From NCBI GenBank assembly GCA_944548615.1, contig OX155954.1:9548881-9612880 (forward strand): a stretch of 64,000 nt of DNA, in the 5' to 3' direction. The translations under genes were made by a program, and so were the position numbers. The stretch comes from Micropterix aruncella. Lineage: Eukaryota; Arthropoda; Insecta; Lepidoptera; Micropterigidae. Below are positions 22,176 through 33,301 of this stretch, piece by piece; the first letter of the stretch is position 1, and each line of letters begins with the position of its first letter. Below the pieces are notes generated by a model that worked only from the letters and a program-made list of their open reading frames with translations, made no database searches and was not told the DNA's origin.

Positions 22176-23514
22176 CATAGAATGCGCAATCATCTTTAAA
22201 TACTGTAGGATGTTGCAAGAGGTAACACGCGTTACTGAGCATCCGTAAATTGTTTTTTTTTGCAACAAATCTTGTTTCAATGGAGAAATTTTATTGCAGT
22301 ACATTATTATATTATCTCTTGAGGCAGCAAAGAGTAGCAAAAAAGAGAGTACCGCAGTCCAGTATTTCTTCAGATCAACGCCGCCTAACTAGGCCAAGGC
22401 CAGTACCAAGTCAAGCGTACCAAGTAAACAATGGCTTGTGCATACTTCAAACTACATAATTTAAAAAATAAAATTAGATATTTAATATTTTAAAAACTAA
22501 CTAATAATAATAAACAAGGAGGCACAAATTAATCATTAATCTAAAAACTATGTCATTGATATGTCAACGCGTCTGTCAGTCTGTCTGCGAATAATATTTA
22601 AAAAATACCCATCATAAAATCAATAGCAAAGAAATGTCAATAACACGTGAAAAAGGAAATAATAATTAAAGATTGAAAAATACCATTGCAATAAGTAGTG
22701 GTATAGTTAAATTAAAATAATTATGGATGGAAAAATAGCATTGCAATCAGTGGTGTAATAATACAATACAATACAATTTAGTTCTGCTTCAGTAGGTAGG
22801 CTTTCAACACTTGGATGCATCTTTGCCTCTAAAATTTTAAGTAATGAAATTAAAGAATATTAACTATCATGATATAGTTGTGGCAATATAAATTAATTTT
22901 AGTAAATTATAGTCGGTTTGAAACCATTGATAAATAGTAAAGAATCTAATAATCAAAATTGCTGATCAAAAAAAGAGCTCAATGTCTGTAGTCATAATTA
23001 TCAAAGCAATAATATGATGGGCATGACAATAGATAAGCGTATACTAAAAATATCTAAATTTTAATTAATTGTCAAATCTAGCAATATAGCCGTCGTCAAT
23101 AAAAATAAAAATAAAAATTACACTCTTTGGCAAAGTTGATTATCATGAATTTTCCGTCATTTTACATTAGGATGCTCTTATAATAAGAATTCAGCATTAT
23201 CTCTTAAGTCATATACTGAATTCTTGACTAGGCCATTAAATAAGATCTTTTAGAATTGGTTCTCCCCAAGATTTCTGATAACTAAGCCGGTGCAGCCGGT
23301 GAGGAGCACCATGGTTTGGGGGCCCAAAATGGAACTTCAGTATACGATTGACGTCCCATCCAACTCTGCTAGGAAACTAAGGAAGACGAAAAATTTAATG
23401 TCTCAAAACTGATCGAGGATTTTCATAGTGCAAATTAGACGAAAAACATTTTAGAAATGTATTTCTTCAAATTTTTATAATACTTAAAGTAGTTAATTAA
23501 AATATGCAAGAATT
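22176..23514. other. unassigned AT-rich sequence
   Basis: No gene or family recognised. 23280-23340 contains AAGCCGGTGCAGCCGGTGAGGAGC-like GC-rich text of unknown origin. Confidence 0.4.
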
Positions 23515-23600
23515 GGTACATTTGTAATTGTAAGAGTGGGTATTTTTTGTACATTTGTAATTGTAAGAGTACATGGTACATTTGTAATTGTAAGAGTGGG
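23515..23600. repeat. short tandem repeat, ~21-bp core x3
   Basis: TACATTTGTAATTGTAAGAGT occurs three times, separated by short linkers (GGGTATTTTTTG, ACATGG). Confidence 0.9.
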
Positions 23601-23899
23601 TAATTTTTATTCTTACTTAGTATTTCTCTCTAACTTTCGAAGGTGAAGAAATCTAAAACAGTAATTAAATTAATAGTAAAGCCTCGTATTAATATAGGAA
23701 AAATGTCTCAAACATTCTCCCGTAACAATGTTTATATGTGATATTCTATTGTGATCCCGCGTGTCTCGCTAAACTTCTTGGGAACTTGTTCCGCAACATG
23801 TTCGAGGCAATTCCCCCAAATGAATACGTCGATTTATAATGTAGCTTCAATTAAAATATGTTTTTTAGCCAGGTATACAGCAGATACATCCTATATTTT

Positions 23900-24212
23900 A
23901 GGGGTCTCTAGACGATCAAGCATCCTTGTCAAGCATCGCGTCGCGTCTGGGAAGGGATCGTAAACCGCAGGAAATATGCAAATATTTTTATTTATTTACA
24001 AAAATGCCTAGTTTTATAGTTTATACCAGAAAATCACGTCATTTATCAATCAATTACGTCTAATTAACCTGACTCCCTGGTATACAACTACAAAATTAGG
24101 CATTTTTGGTAAATATTTTTTAAAAAATGCATTTGTCCTGCGGTTTACGATTCCCTCCCAGTTCGCGACGCGATGCTTGACAAGCATGCTTGATCGTCTA
24201 GAGAGCCCCTTA
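23900..24212. mobile_element. 313-bp fold-back element
   Basis: Arms of about 130 bp: 23900-24030 and 24068-24212 are reverse complements with small changes (GACGATCAAGCAT, CAAGCATCGCGTCGCG, AATCGTAAACCGCAGGA, ACAAAAATGCCTA). The outer motif is AGGGGTCTCTAGAC versus GTCTAGAGAGCCCCT. The open frames on the two strands mirror each other and are not genes. Confidence 0.8.
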
Positions 24213-25419
24213 TAATGAATGTAAGTAGGGGGAAGGGGGTTAGATTTTGCACCCGTGCCCATCGCCATTGCTTGCAATAAATGACCAAGAAATCAAATTG
24301 AAACACGCAGATGATAATATTATACTTAAAATGAACTAGGATAAACTATTTTCGTGCGCAATTTGCACACACACACACCCGCACATATCACATTGATTCC
24401 CAATATACCAAACGTAGAGATAAGGTGCAAATTATATTTTTTTCTAAGACTTTTTCTTTTTACAAACTTTATGCAACAATATGTATTTTTTTGGAAAAGG
24501 TATATGATTAGGTATATAGTTTTCTTGTAAGGATATTTCGCGGCGGTAAATAAAATAATAAGCTACAATTGTTAGTTAGGCTACTATTGTTAGTGAAATT
24601 AGGCTACTATTGCTAATATGTTATTGTTATTGTTGTTATTGTTAGTGATTGTTAGGCTACTATTGCTACTATTGTTATTGATAAGATTAGAAAAGATGCT
24701 AATCTTGAACAATGAGGAGGAGATAATTTTGTTTATAGCCTGGTGTTTATGGGAGAAGAGGCCTTGGCCATGTAGGCGATAAGTTTATGTTTGCGTTGGG
24801 CCGACTCGCTCGACCATACGGCCAAGGGGGGCGTGGCGTACGACATCCAATAACGATAACGATATTATATATAAATATATTGTGCGAGTATATATGATAG
24901 CAGCTGAGCTGGCGGTCTGCGCGACAGACCGGATTTGAGATTTTACGAGGGGATCTCTTGCTTTCTGCCTTACAGTGTGTGGAATAATCGGTTACTCATT
25001 ATAATTGAATGCTTACGGGGCATAAAGATGAATATTAACTATAAAGGAAATAAATGAAACAATTAAAGGAAATTTCCATTTGAAAATTGAATTTGAATTC
25101 GTGGTCTTATCTTACTTCATGATAAGACTTGGAGATCAGTCTATGCAATTATCTGGGCGGTGATACTTCTTACTTTCATACCGTTGATAAATAAGTGAAT
25201 TTTTAAACTACATATATTATATAACTCATTTTGCAAAAACTAATAATATAAAAACTAAAATTTTGCTAATAAAAATAAAACATAAAGTGAAACGAGATGC
25301 AAGCATTCTGCCACCTATTCGAGCTCATCCCTATTTTAACCGTTTTAGTATATTCTTTGAATACAGTCTTCCTCTAAGGCTTGCTAAAAGCATGCATAAG
25401 GCCCGATTGCCTTTCTTCG
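24213..25419. other. unassigned; TTAGGCTACTATTG repeats and an LTR-like segment
   Basis: 24570-24680 carries irregular repeats of TTAGGCTACTATTG. 24770-25070 is GC-richer and holds TATATAAATATATTG (about 24866), the hairpin GGTCTGCGCGACAGACC (about 24913-24929) and a late AATAAATG near 25050. That mix is compatible with a solo LTR, but no terminal dinucleotides or partner LTR were found. Confidence 0.3.
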
Positions 25420-25423
25420 TTAA

Positions 25424-26008
25424 GGCGACATAAGACCTATCCGAAATAGGCGGATACGTGAAAAAATAGGCGGAGTCAATTTTGTTGGGTTTGACCAATA
25501 AAAATCCAGCGTTAACGAAGCGTCAAGCGCAAATTCCACGTCCGCTAGCGCCGGGAATCAGACGCATACCTACTAAACGGTCAATCGCAGTGCTAGCACA
25601 GAATAACTATCTTTACGCAGTGGTGGTATAAGGGTGTTATTGGCAAAGCATATTTAGCGTAACTCTCATAGCGCTCTCGCGTTTTAATTAATTGTAGTCA
25701 ATTTGGGCCTAAATAAAAAATGTAGCTAAGTGCTGCCCTAGAATATTAACCAGTAGGTATATATAATGATATTATAATAAAACACACTCACCGCTTACAT
25801 TGTAGGAGTAGACGCGCCTGAAGGTTTTCGAAGTTAGTTTAAAGCCTTAATGTCCAGGGCAATGAGCATCTTTTTTTAGTCCAAATTTTAAACTGGTTTC
25901 TTATCGAGGGATTCACTTAGAAACTTTTCAAATTAATGCTTATATTTGTCATATAACTCATAAAACTAAAATTCTTCAGATATGGTCGTTCCCAGGTATC
26001 ATGTCGCC
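25424..26008 (-). mobile_element. MITE-2 copy 1, TTAA flanked
   Basis: 585 bp, with ends GGCGACATAAGACCT and AGGTATCATGTCGCC (imperfect TIR) between TTAA at 25420-25423 and 26009-26012. It is the reverse complement of the copies at 43.1 and 51.9 kb, sharing GCTAGCGCCGGGAA, ACTATCTTTACGCAGT and GAGTAGACGCGCCTGAA-type blocks. TTAA duplication is the signature of piggyBac-type integration. There is no transposase. Confidence 0.9.
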
Positions 26009-26044
26009 TTAACAAAAATGGGCAAACAAAGCAATGTATTGCAG

Positions 26045-26266
26045 GTTAATGAATGAAAGGTTGTCACTTTTCCGCATTAAATCTACCCACGGAAAATAAA
26101 TCAGCTGAATGTAAAACCGCTTGAAATGTATTCAAACTTATTCGGATGACTATAAGTTCGACAGGTAGTTTTGACGCGGGAATTCGACCATTGCTCAAGG
26201 CATTACTGTCTCGTTCGCGTGAACAAATATCAAATTTTAGTTCACGAAGAAAAGCAATTGGGCCCA
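26045..26266 (-). mobile_element. MITE-4 copy 1, one arm only
   Basis: The central and right part of a fold-back family: GTCTCGTTCGCGTGAACAAAT, TTTTAGTTCACGAAGAAA and the end CAATTGGGCCCA. The other arm, present at 41.9, 54.4 and 63.1 kb, is missing. Confidence 0.75.
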
Positions 26267-26339
26267 TGCAGAGACCATTTTTTTGTTTTTAATATCTAAA
26301 ATTCAACGAAAAACTTACCAGATACTCCGAACGCTAAAA

Positions 26340-26600
26340 TATCTCCTATTAAAACACAAATTTAATGAACCGCATAATGTAGGGCACAACCCCCGAATAT
26401 AAGGCCGCAACCACATGTCGTCGGTCGGCCGTTAATGCACACAATTTTCCTGGTGCGCTAAACGCCGAGTCATGCATCATCAGGGACCGAAAAATGGCCT
26501 GTCATTTTTTTCCCCACGGAACCCGGATTCGGAAGACATTAGGGAAGCAGTAAGTACAAGTGCAAGATTCGCGTGAAGTTGCACAATCACATTTGCCACT
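26340..26600. promoter_or_regulatory. non-repeat island, possible cis-regulatory element
   Basis: GC-richer than its flanks and single-copy in the window. Contains AACCACA (Runx-like), GTTAATG, CATGCATCATCAGGG and GGAACCCGGATTC. No further support. Confidence 0.2.
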
Positions 26601-26782
26601 CATGATTACTTACCACAAACTTACATAAATAAACTTCATCGACACACATTTTTCAGTTTATTCACTTACCACACCTCAAGTCTACTACTTATATAATCGT
26701 TTGACCAATGAAATTTTTAATATATATTTCAATATCAATTTAATTCTTAAAAAGGATCGTGGTTAATTCGGCCGAAACAAAA

Positions 26783-27128
26783 AACAGCACTGACAAAGTG
26801 AACGGTTTTTATAAAATATTTGTGGATTATGTTATTATCCATGTATATTTCCGAAATGTACTCAATCAGACCTTTCATTTCACACTAAACACAATATATT
26901 TATGTTAATTTATATACATTTGGACATTTTCACATTTATACTTTTACTTACGTGATATTCGGACAATTAAGGTACACTATGATACTCGGGATGATATAGC
27001 AATTCTAATATACCACACACTTATAAATCTGTTCAAGCGCTTAGAGGTTATGGTGGAATAAAGAAACGGAAAACATACAAAGATGAACCTTGAACACATT
27101 ACACTTGTTTTCTGTTGGGAAGTCGTGT
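26783..27128 (-). mobile_element. MITE-3 copy 3
   Basis: The minus strand begins TTTTACACGACTTCCC at 27128 and runs to the degraded right end near 26783 (AGTGAAC then CAGCACTGAC). The AT-rich stretch between TTCACTTT and AAACCGT is deleted compared with copy 4. Confidence 0.8.
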
Positions 27129-27232
27129 AAAAAACAGAGTTATCTAGGAAGTATATATTAATTTAATGCATTTTTTCACATAAATTATAATTATACATTT
27201 TGAGTTAAAACATCAGAAAAACATTTTGATCC

Positions 27233-27262
27233 CCTCCCCCCCCCCCCCCCACCCCCTCCCGC
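27233..27262. repeat. poly-C tract
   Basis: A run of C broken by single bases, including 16 or more consecutive C. Similar tracts occur at 29183, 33205, 34580 (as G), 51416 (as G) and 57640. Confidence 0.9.
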
Positions 27263-27490
27263 AAAGTCAACCCTCGAAACAGATTTTTGAAAGGAGGTTG
27301 GAGTCTTGGAAGTCAACAATTTAGGGCCTTCCCTTAAATTTGTCCAATGTCACTTTGTTATCATTGTAACTTTTTACTGCTAGGTAATTTATAATTAAAT
27401 CAATTGCACTTTCTCCTGTTTTGAAGGTAGGTATATTCTATTAGAAATTCCGTTTTAATGATGTATATCGTTTAAATTTTTACATCAAAT

Positions 27491-27850
27491 TATTGTTATA
27501 AATAAGATAAAAACGAATTTACAGCGTGAAGTTTGTAGCACCCGACGTTGCGGCGATGTTGTATATGTGTTTCATGAAACCCCCTTTTTGAAATATTCTC
27601 ATTGCCCATCCCCAAGCGCAAGGACGTGACACAACAATATACAGTGATTGTTGTGTGCACGGCGGAATTTCAAAATTCGTCCGTGCTGAACCCGCAACCC
27701 CATCGTCGTTATAATCAGCGAAGTAACAGCAGCAGTTTGACGATTGACAGCACTCCAGTCTACCCTGGATAACGGCGGTTACAACATCGCCGAAACATAG
27801 GTTGCCATATATTTCACGCGATAAAATCGTTGTTATCCTATTTATAATGT
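27491..27850. mobile_element. MITE-5 copy 2, fold-back
   Basis: Left arm 27491-27565 (ATAAGATAAAAACGAATTT, GAAGTTTGTAGCACCCGACG, CGGCGATGTTG) pairs with right arm 27775-27850 (ACAACATCGCCGAAAC, TTCACGCGATAAAATCGT). The centre is about 200 bp and is shared with the 7.2-kb copy. The 114-codon minus-strand frame through it is incidental. Confidence 0.8.
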
Positions 27851-28504
27851 CAAACAACCACAATAGTCTTCGATTTCATATCAAATTAATGTTCTGTTTA
27901 TTTAAATCTGTCTTTTTTAAATATATTTTTAACAGCTGATGAGTTCTAATATACGATAATTAGCTTTCATTGATCGCTATTTAATGTTTTTGTATATAAT
28001 CTGAATGAATAAATTGATGCAGAGTGAACAAATAAACCTTATTTTGTAGATATTTAAGCGCCCCGTGTATTTTTTTCAAGTTGCACTCCCGAACTTCGAT
28101 CGATGCAATTTCGCATTTCCTGCCTTGCCGAATATGAAATAAATTCTCCACTAAACAAATGGTGTGGCTTCGTAATGAGTTCATTCGGCCTTACCGCGTT
28201 TTGTGGCCTTTCGGATAATTTCGCTTGTGGTCTCTGAATAGAGTCATTACTCGCTAATGGCGAACTCATATGGCGGCTGCTCTTTAAAGCCGGATTAACG
28301 AATGCACGGATAAAGAAAGGGGAGGAAATTTTCGCTTCAAATTGAGTAATTCAGTTGACGCAATCAATCGTGGAAATATGCGGTTGCATGAATACACGCA
28401 CCTACATATAGACATTTGATATCATGTACATCAAGCAAGAATAAATCAATTAATGAATATGCAAGCAGCCTGGTAATAAAACGAATGTTGCAAAGATTTT
28501 AGGT
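27851..28504. other. unassigned; moderately GC-rich island 28150-28320
   Basis: No gene was seen. 28180-28290 holds GCTTGTGGTC (Runx-like), TTTGTGGCC and AATGGCGAACTCATATGGCGGC, single-copy in the window. Confidence 0.3.
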
Positions 28505-29256
28505 CAGGGTTGAAAGGCTACAAAATATCTGCATTCGCTATATTGTGACCTAAGAAAGTATGACCATATTACGGAGTGCAGAAGGAGCCTTCACTGGCTG
28601 ACGACCTGAGAAAGGTTAGTTACGAGAGTTCTCGGTTTGCTCTTCAGAATCTTGAAGGGGGCCGCTCTGAGCTATCTCACAAGTAGGTTCAATGCTTTAT
28701 CAGCTCACTAACGCTCTCTGAGATCTGAAGACAACCTACTGCTCTCGATCTCCGGTCACAGTTATGATTTCTACTCGAACTCATTCTCCGTACATGGACC
28801 CCGTCTTTGGAATGCTTTACCCAAACATATAAGAACAGCACCGAATTTGTATTGTTTTACACGCATGCTCAAAGAACACTTCAAGACGCGCTCATATATT
28901 TCTCTCGTCCCTTCCCTCCCTCCTTCACTGCGTCGTTATAGGTTTATTGCTTTAAAAAATATATTTCTGTCTCATTTTCTGTGGATTTTAGTGTTAGATA
29001 CATTGATTTGAGCTGCCTTTATAAGTGATTTTAATAATACACTTATCTTATTTTTAACGCAAAACTTGTTTTAGGTACCATCTGTAAGATCGTGTTAACT
29101 ATTAGGTACCACGCACACTTGTAAGGACAGTTTTGTATTGCTTCAAACGTAGGCTCAAAGAACAAAGCGCTCATGAATGTCCCCCCCCCCCCCCCCCGCG
29201 TCATTAAAGCTTTATTGCCTTTATAGATGTTTTACTATTAGGTAGAGTGGGTATAT
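28505..29256 (+). mobile_element. LINE-B copy with following partial duplicate
   Basis: GGTTGAAAGGCTACAAAATA through GGGGGCCGCTCTGAGCTATC, CTGAAGACAACCTACTGCTC, a poly-pyrimidine 3' UTR and TAATAATACACTTATC aligns with 56515-57080. It encodes the decayed end of the ORF (Y-S-F-S-V-H-like segment near 28775). The hairpin end is truncated at about 29100, and from 29104 a second, shorter piece of the same 3' region begins (GCACACTTGTAAGGACAG, poly-C, GCGTCATTAAAG). Confidence 0.85.
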
Positions 29257-29350
29257 GTTTTGCGTTTAAAATAAGATAAGACTATTATTAAAATCACTTA
29301 TAAAGGCAGCTTGTATCAATGTATCTAACATAAAAATCCTCAGAAAATGA
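29257..29350 (-). mobile_element. inverted LINE-B 3' UTR piece
   Basis: GTTTTGCGTTTAAAATAAG...CAGAAAATGA is the reverse complement of 28970-29065 of the adjacent LINE, producing a head-to-head arrangement with about 190 bp between the arms. Confidence 0.88.
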
Positions 29351-29721
29351 AACATAAATATATTATTGCGAAAAGGTTGGAGAATTTCGAAATGTGGATA
29401 TACCGCCGTATCTTGAAAATCTCATGGCGTGACAGAGTCACTAATATTGAAGTACTGAGACGACTTACGATGAAAATGGAACTTCTGAACACCATCAAAC
29501 ACAGGAAGATGTGGTACTTCGGTCATGTCATGAGAAATGACAAATAAAAATTACTCCACCTCATTATCCAAGGCAAGATCGCTGGGAAGAGAACCGCCGG
29601 CAGGAGGCGGCATTCGTGGCTAAGGAACCTTCGGGACTGATTTAGCTGCAGTACCACCTCGCTGTTCAGAGCAGCAGCCTCTAAAGTGAAGATAGCTATG
29701 ATGTTGAAGATAGCTATGATG

Positions 29722-30277
29722 TCGCTCTAAATTATCTTACCGGCAGATTAACTGCACTATCGGCTCATGGATGCCCTCTCAGATCAAAAGACAACCTGCT
29801 ACTCTCTTTACCTAGTCACAGCACAGACTTCTTGTCATTCTCTTTCACCGTGAATGAAGCCAGTCTTTGGAATGTATGCCGAAAAATGTGAGAGCCGCAC
29901 CAAGCATAACAAGTTTTAAAAACACTCAGAGAGCATTTGAAATCTTCCAGATAAATTCCCTTTCCCTCCCATTCCCCCCTTTTTTAAACTTTAGCGTCCT
30001 TATAAATGTTAGATTATTTTGGTGAGGCACATCCTGTGGGCACAAAGAATTAAGTATATATTTATTTCTATCCACTTTTATTTTATTTGTCATATATTTA
30101 TTTCTATCCACTTTTATTTTATTTGTCATATTTTTTTATAGGTCAAGTTATGTAGTCTACTCGCAAATAATGTTTATACAATAGTATAGGTTGGCTATAA
30201 AATATTGCCTTCAGTCAATAAGCTCGCCTATTCTTAAGAATAAACCGTTTTATTATTATTATCATTATTATTATTAT
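29722..30277 (+). mobile_element. LINE 3' fragment inserted in the RTE copy
   Basis: Begins in decayed ORF end (CTATCGGCTCATGGATGCC...AGATCAAAAGACAACCTGC), continues with the pyrimidine 3' UTR, the hairpin region ATTGCC-TTCA-GTCAAT, AAGCTCGCC and an ATT-rich tail ending at TATG. It contains a 36-bp exact tandem duplication (30056-30129). Confidence 0.82.
30056..30129. repeat. 36-bp tandem duplication
   Basis: The unit starting ATATTTATTTCTATCCAC is present twice head to tail without visible differences, so it is a recent event within an old LINE copy. Confidence 0.9.
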
Positions 30278-30339
30278 GTTGTCCAACCTCCGATAGGAGT
30301 GGAACTCGAAGAAGAAGAAGAACCCGTCATAGATTAGGG

Positions 30340-30420
30340 ATAGCTATAAGATATTGCTCCAACGCAATAAGCTCTCCGATTTGTTTGATCAAATAAAGCA
30401 TTTTATTATTATTATTGTGT
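30340..30420 (+). mobile_element. LINE-B extreme 3' end
   Basis: GCTATAAGATATTGCTCCAACGCAATAAGCTC, then AATAAAGCATTTTATTATT: only the terminal hairpin and tail remain. Confidence 0.8.
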
Positions 30421-30646
30421 TATTCGTGTCAATATTTATCGACTGTATATAAGGATTCGAAAGAAAACTCCATAAAATATACTCCTAGAAGATTTCAGGC
30501 CATAAGCAAAGCAAAAACGACTGGCTAGAAACATCTAGCTAAGACTAAAGACATAGGGTAAATGGGAAGAGGGGAGGTAAAACTTTGATGAAACAATAGC
30601 GTCGGGAGGGGCAATCCACGGGAGCCAGAGGGTAGAGAGGAGCGAG

Positions 30647-31110
30647 AAGGTTTGGGTAATAAATATGCCTACGTAACCCGGGTTTATTGGCCGCACTGAA
30701 ACACAGATGACCCCGAAAACTGGAGGGTTAATAATTACTTCAAAGATTAAACATTCAAATAGAGCTGTTCATGGCTCCGTTAACTGGATATTAAATACAT
30801 ATTGCTTGTCTCACACAAAATTCTTTCGCAGTTGGTTTGTTTTTTAACCAACTTCAAAAACGGAGGAGGTTGTCAATTAGGTTGTGTCTTTTTTTATTAC
30901 CTCAGAACTGTTTGTTACCTCAGAACTCCGTCACTTATGAACCGATTTGGAAAATTCTTTTTTTATTTGAAAGGATATAGGTACTCCTAGATTTGTCTCA
31001 TTTTTATCAAAATCCTGTTCTGATGATGGGATTCATGAAGAATTCAGAGTACTCCTGAAATAATATTATATGAAGTTGAATATATACATTTGCTAGCAAC
31101 TAAATCAACT
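30647..31110 (+). repeat. 464-bp direct repeat, left copy
   Basis: From AAGGTTTGGGTAATAAATAT to AGCAACTAAATCAACTC. The partner is 31964-32427, with identical length and roughly 13 substitutions by eye (about 97%). Its second half (from about 30847) is the head of the tandem-repeat-bearing family M (ACTTCAAAAACGGAGGAGG, ACCTCAGAACT). A short frame of 62 codons is the same in both copies and has no known product. Confidence 0.9.
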
Positions 31111-31116
31111 CGCACC

Positions 31117-31960
31117 CTCAGTTCGGATAAAAACCAGTTTTTTTCTAAAATGACTAACCGGATGTACACCAAATATATACTTTTATGAAAACCTAATTTT
31201 TTAGTTTTCTAATGACACCATTTTTATAAAAACCGGTTCAGAACTTTTTTAAATAATAATATCTTAACAGAAGCATTGGAAAGTAAGCTATTCGTCGCAA
31301 AAAGTTTCCGCGTCTTAATCACTCATAAATCCCCCCGGAACAGGTTAATTTTTAGCAGTCATTTATCAATAGTTGACGCGAAAACATCTCCGTAAGCCAA
31401 ATTATCGTAAAAGTATGGATACTACGCCAAAAAAGACCGCTCAGGTTATTGCTTTATTGCAGCAGGGCCTCAGTCAACGTACAGTTGCTCGTCAAGTGGA
31501 ATTTAGTCAGTCTGCCGCCTCGAGAGTAAAAAGGGGGTTTGAACAAACTGGTACCATCAATCGGAGCCCAAATAGCAGCCGGCTCCGATGCGCTTCTGAG
31601 AGACGATCGTTACATCGCTTCGACGTTACTGCAGAATCGCGACCTCGCTGGCGGTAATGTACAGCAGGAGCTGAGACAAGTTCAAAGGGTAGCTGTCAGT
31701 CAGTGAACGATCAGAAGATGCTTGAAGAAATCAGACCTCGTTCCAAAAAGACCTGTCACAGGACTTAAATTGACCACAAGCCACCAGCAAGCGCGCCTTT
31801 AATTTGCTAGAGAGGACGTCAGTTGGAGCATAGAGCAATGGGGGTCAGTTTTATTTACTGACGAGAGCATAATGTGTCTGTATGGCAGCGACAGAATAGG
31901 CTGGGTCCCCAGGTGTACAGGTGAGTGATTTTCGCAGAGATCCTGGGAATACAAAAGTCA
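31117..31960 (+). pseudogene. Tc1-type transposase and element remnant
   Basis: From the ATG at 31415 the frame reads A-Q-V-I-A-L-L-Q-Q-G-L-S-Q-R-T-V-A-R-Q, then S-Q-S-A-A-S-R, the paired-like helix-turn-helix that binds Tc1 ends. A frameshift near 31585 moves the match to another frame (D-D-R-Y-I-A-S-T-L, first catalytic Asp region), followed by N-V-Q-Q-E-L. Two stops follow, then S-V-L-F-T-D-E-S, which holds the second catalytic Asp, and C-L-Y-G-S-D. The last catalytic residue and the right end are missing because the right 464-bp repeat begins at 31964. A candidate left terminus is CAGTTCGGATAAAAACC near 31120. Full Tc1 proteins are about 340 residues; this gene is inactive. Confidence 0.9.
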
Positions 31961-31963
31961 TAC

Positions 31964-32427
31964 AAGGTTTGGGTAATAAATATGCCTACGTAACCAGGGT
32001 TTATTGGCCGCACTGAAACACAGATGACCCCGAAAACTGAAGGGTTAATAATTACTTCAAAGATTAAACATTCAAATAGAGCTGTTCATGGCTCCGTTAA
32101 CTGGATATTAAATAAATATTGCTTGTCTCACACAAAATTCTTTCGCAGTTGGTTTGTTTTTTAACCAACTTCAAAAAAGGAGGAGGTTGTCAATTAGGTT
32201 GTATCTTTTTTTATTACCTCAGAACTGTTTGTTACCTCAGAACTCCGTCACTTATGAACCGATTTGGGAAATTCTTTTTTTATTTGAAAGGATATAGGTA
32301 CTCCTAAATTTGTCTCATTTTTATCAAAATCCTGTTCTGATGATGGGATTCATGAAGAATTCAGGGATCTCCTGAAATAATATCATATGAAGTTGAATAT
32401 ATACACTTGCGAGCAACTAAATCAACT
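31964..32427 (+). repeat. 464-bp direct repeat, right copy
   Basis: The same 464 positions as 30647-31110, ending AGCAACTAAATCAACTC before an unrelated flank. It directly truncates the Tc1 remnant. Confidence 0.9.
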
Positions 32428-33009
32428 CACCCAATAAAGATTCGGTGAAAACTCGAATTCTGTATTTTGATCGAAATCAAGGCATATTTCGTATAAGATA
32501 GATATATATATATTTTTTGGGAAAGTGAAAAGTCGGTTTTTGTTTCATATCCCAAACTACTATATACCGCTGAATCTATATAAGACTATTCAATATCTTA
32601 AATTTGAACCCGCCTATAACTCTCTATCTGCACTCACGCCGCGCAGTTCAATCACCTTGATAATTCAAGTTGGGGTCATTAACGGTATCAAGGAACATTA
32701 CAAAGGAACATCAACCCCATAGATATAAACCCTTGCCCGCTGAGGGTTGTTTTGGAGAGGGCGATGGGGGTGGAAGGGTGCAAGGGGTGAGAGTGGGCGT
32801 GGTTAAGGCAATAAATCACCCCCTTCCCACCCCTCCGCTTGTGCTTACGCCCGCTCCAAATGTATCCGCGTTCACGACATGCACTTTCGAGCTGCCTGCG
32901 GTACAGTTACGAGTGTGACGATAATATACTTGCATAAATATGTAAATATACATATATACATTACTTCGCGACCAGAGTTCTTAAGGGCAACAACTGGCTA
33001 AAGTAACAT
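32428..33009. other. unassigned; G/C-strand-biased stretch 32740-32920
   Basis: 32750-32850 changes from G-rich (GGGCGATGGGGGTGGAAGG) to C-rich (ACCCCCTTCCCACCCC), giving potential to form a hairpin. An 82-codon frame is incidental. Confidence 0.35.
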
Positions 33010-33300
33010 TCGAAATAAAAATTTGAAGCAAATAACATTGTTTACTATGTAGGTATACGCCCGATAAAATTCAACAAATCAGCCCAAAATAATTGAAGCA
33101 GTTTTGAAAAACGATACAGCTATTCCTCATATTATAAACATACTGAATGTCTCCGAGGGTGAGTGAAGCCGAAGTTAGGGGGGATTTCAATGTATTTTTT
33201 AATCCCCCCCCTCCCCCCCCCCCCGTATTGTATTTTTCTTTAGTTTCTCATACATATTTCTAAACTTTTGCATAAATAAACTACAAAAAATGTCCCTTTA
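33010..33300 (+). repeat. dispersed repeat RF-3, plus copy
   Basis: AAATCAGCCCAAAATAATTG, CAGTTTTGAAAAACG, ACATACTGAATGTC and a poly-C block recur in reverse at 34395-34670 (CAGCCCAAATAATTC, CAGTTTATTTTT). Type unknown. Confidence 0.6.
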
Positions 33301-33301
33301 C

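Larger units (their letters stand above)
29350..30325 (+). pseudogene. RTE-type LINE reverse-transcriptase end, split by another LINE
   Basis: 29350-29547 reads R-L-E-N-F-E-M-W-I-Y-R-R-I-L-K-I-S-W-R-D-R-V, then L-R-R-L-T-M-K, L-L-N-T-I-K and G-H-V-M-R-N. This is the C-terminal region common to RTE-clade reverse transcriptases often mis-annotated in arthropods as craniofacial-development-protein-like. After one in-frame stop (29545) the family sequence continues (L-I-I-Q-G-K-I-A-G-K-R, then F-R-A-A-A-S-K-V-K-I-A-M-M) up to about 29721. The remaining end, TGTCCAACCTCCGATAGGAG and the (GAA)n tail typical of RTE, resumes at 30278-30325. A LINE-B-like piece lies between. Dead copy. Confidence 0.85.

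Noticed and set aside
30647..32427. LTR retrotransposon with 464-bp LTRs
   Set aside because: No TG...CA termini, no primer-binding site after the left repeat, no polypurine tract before the right one, and the interior is Tc1-like.
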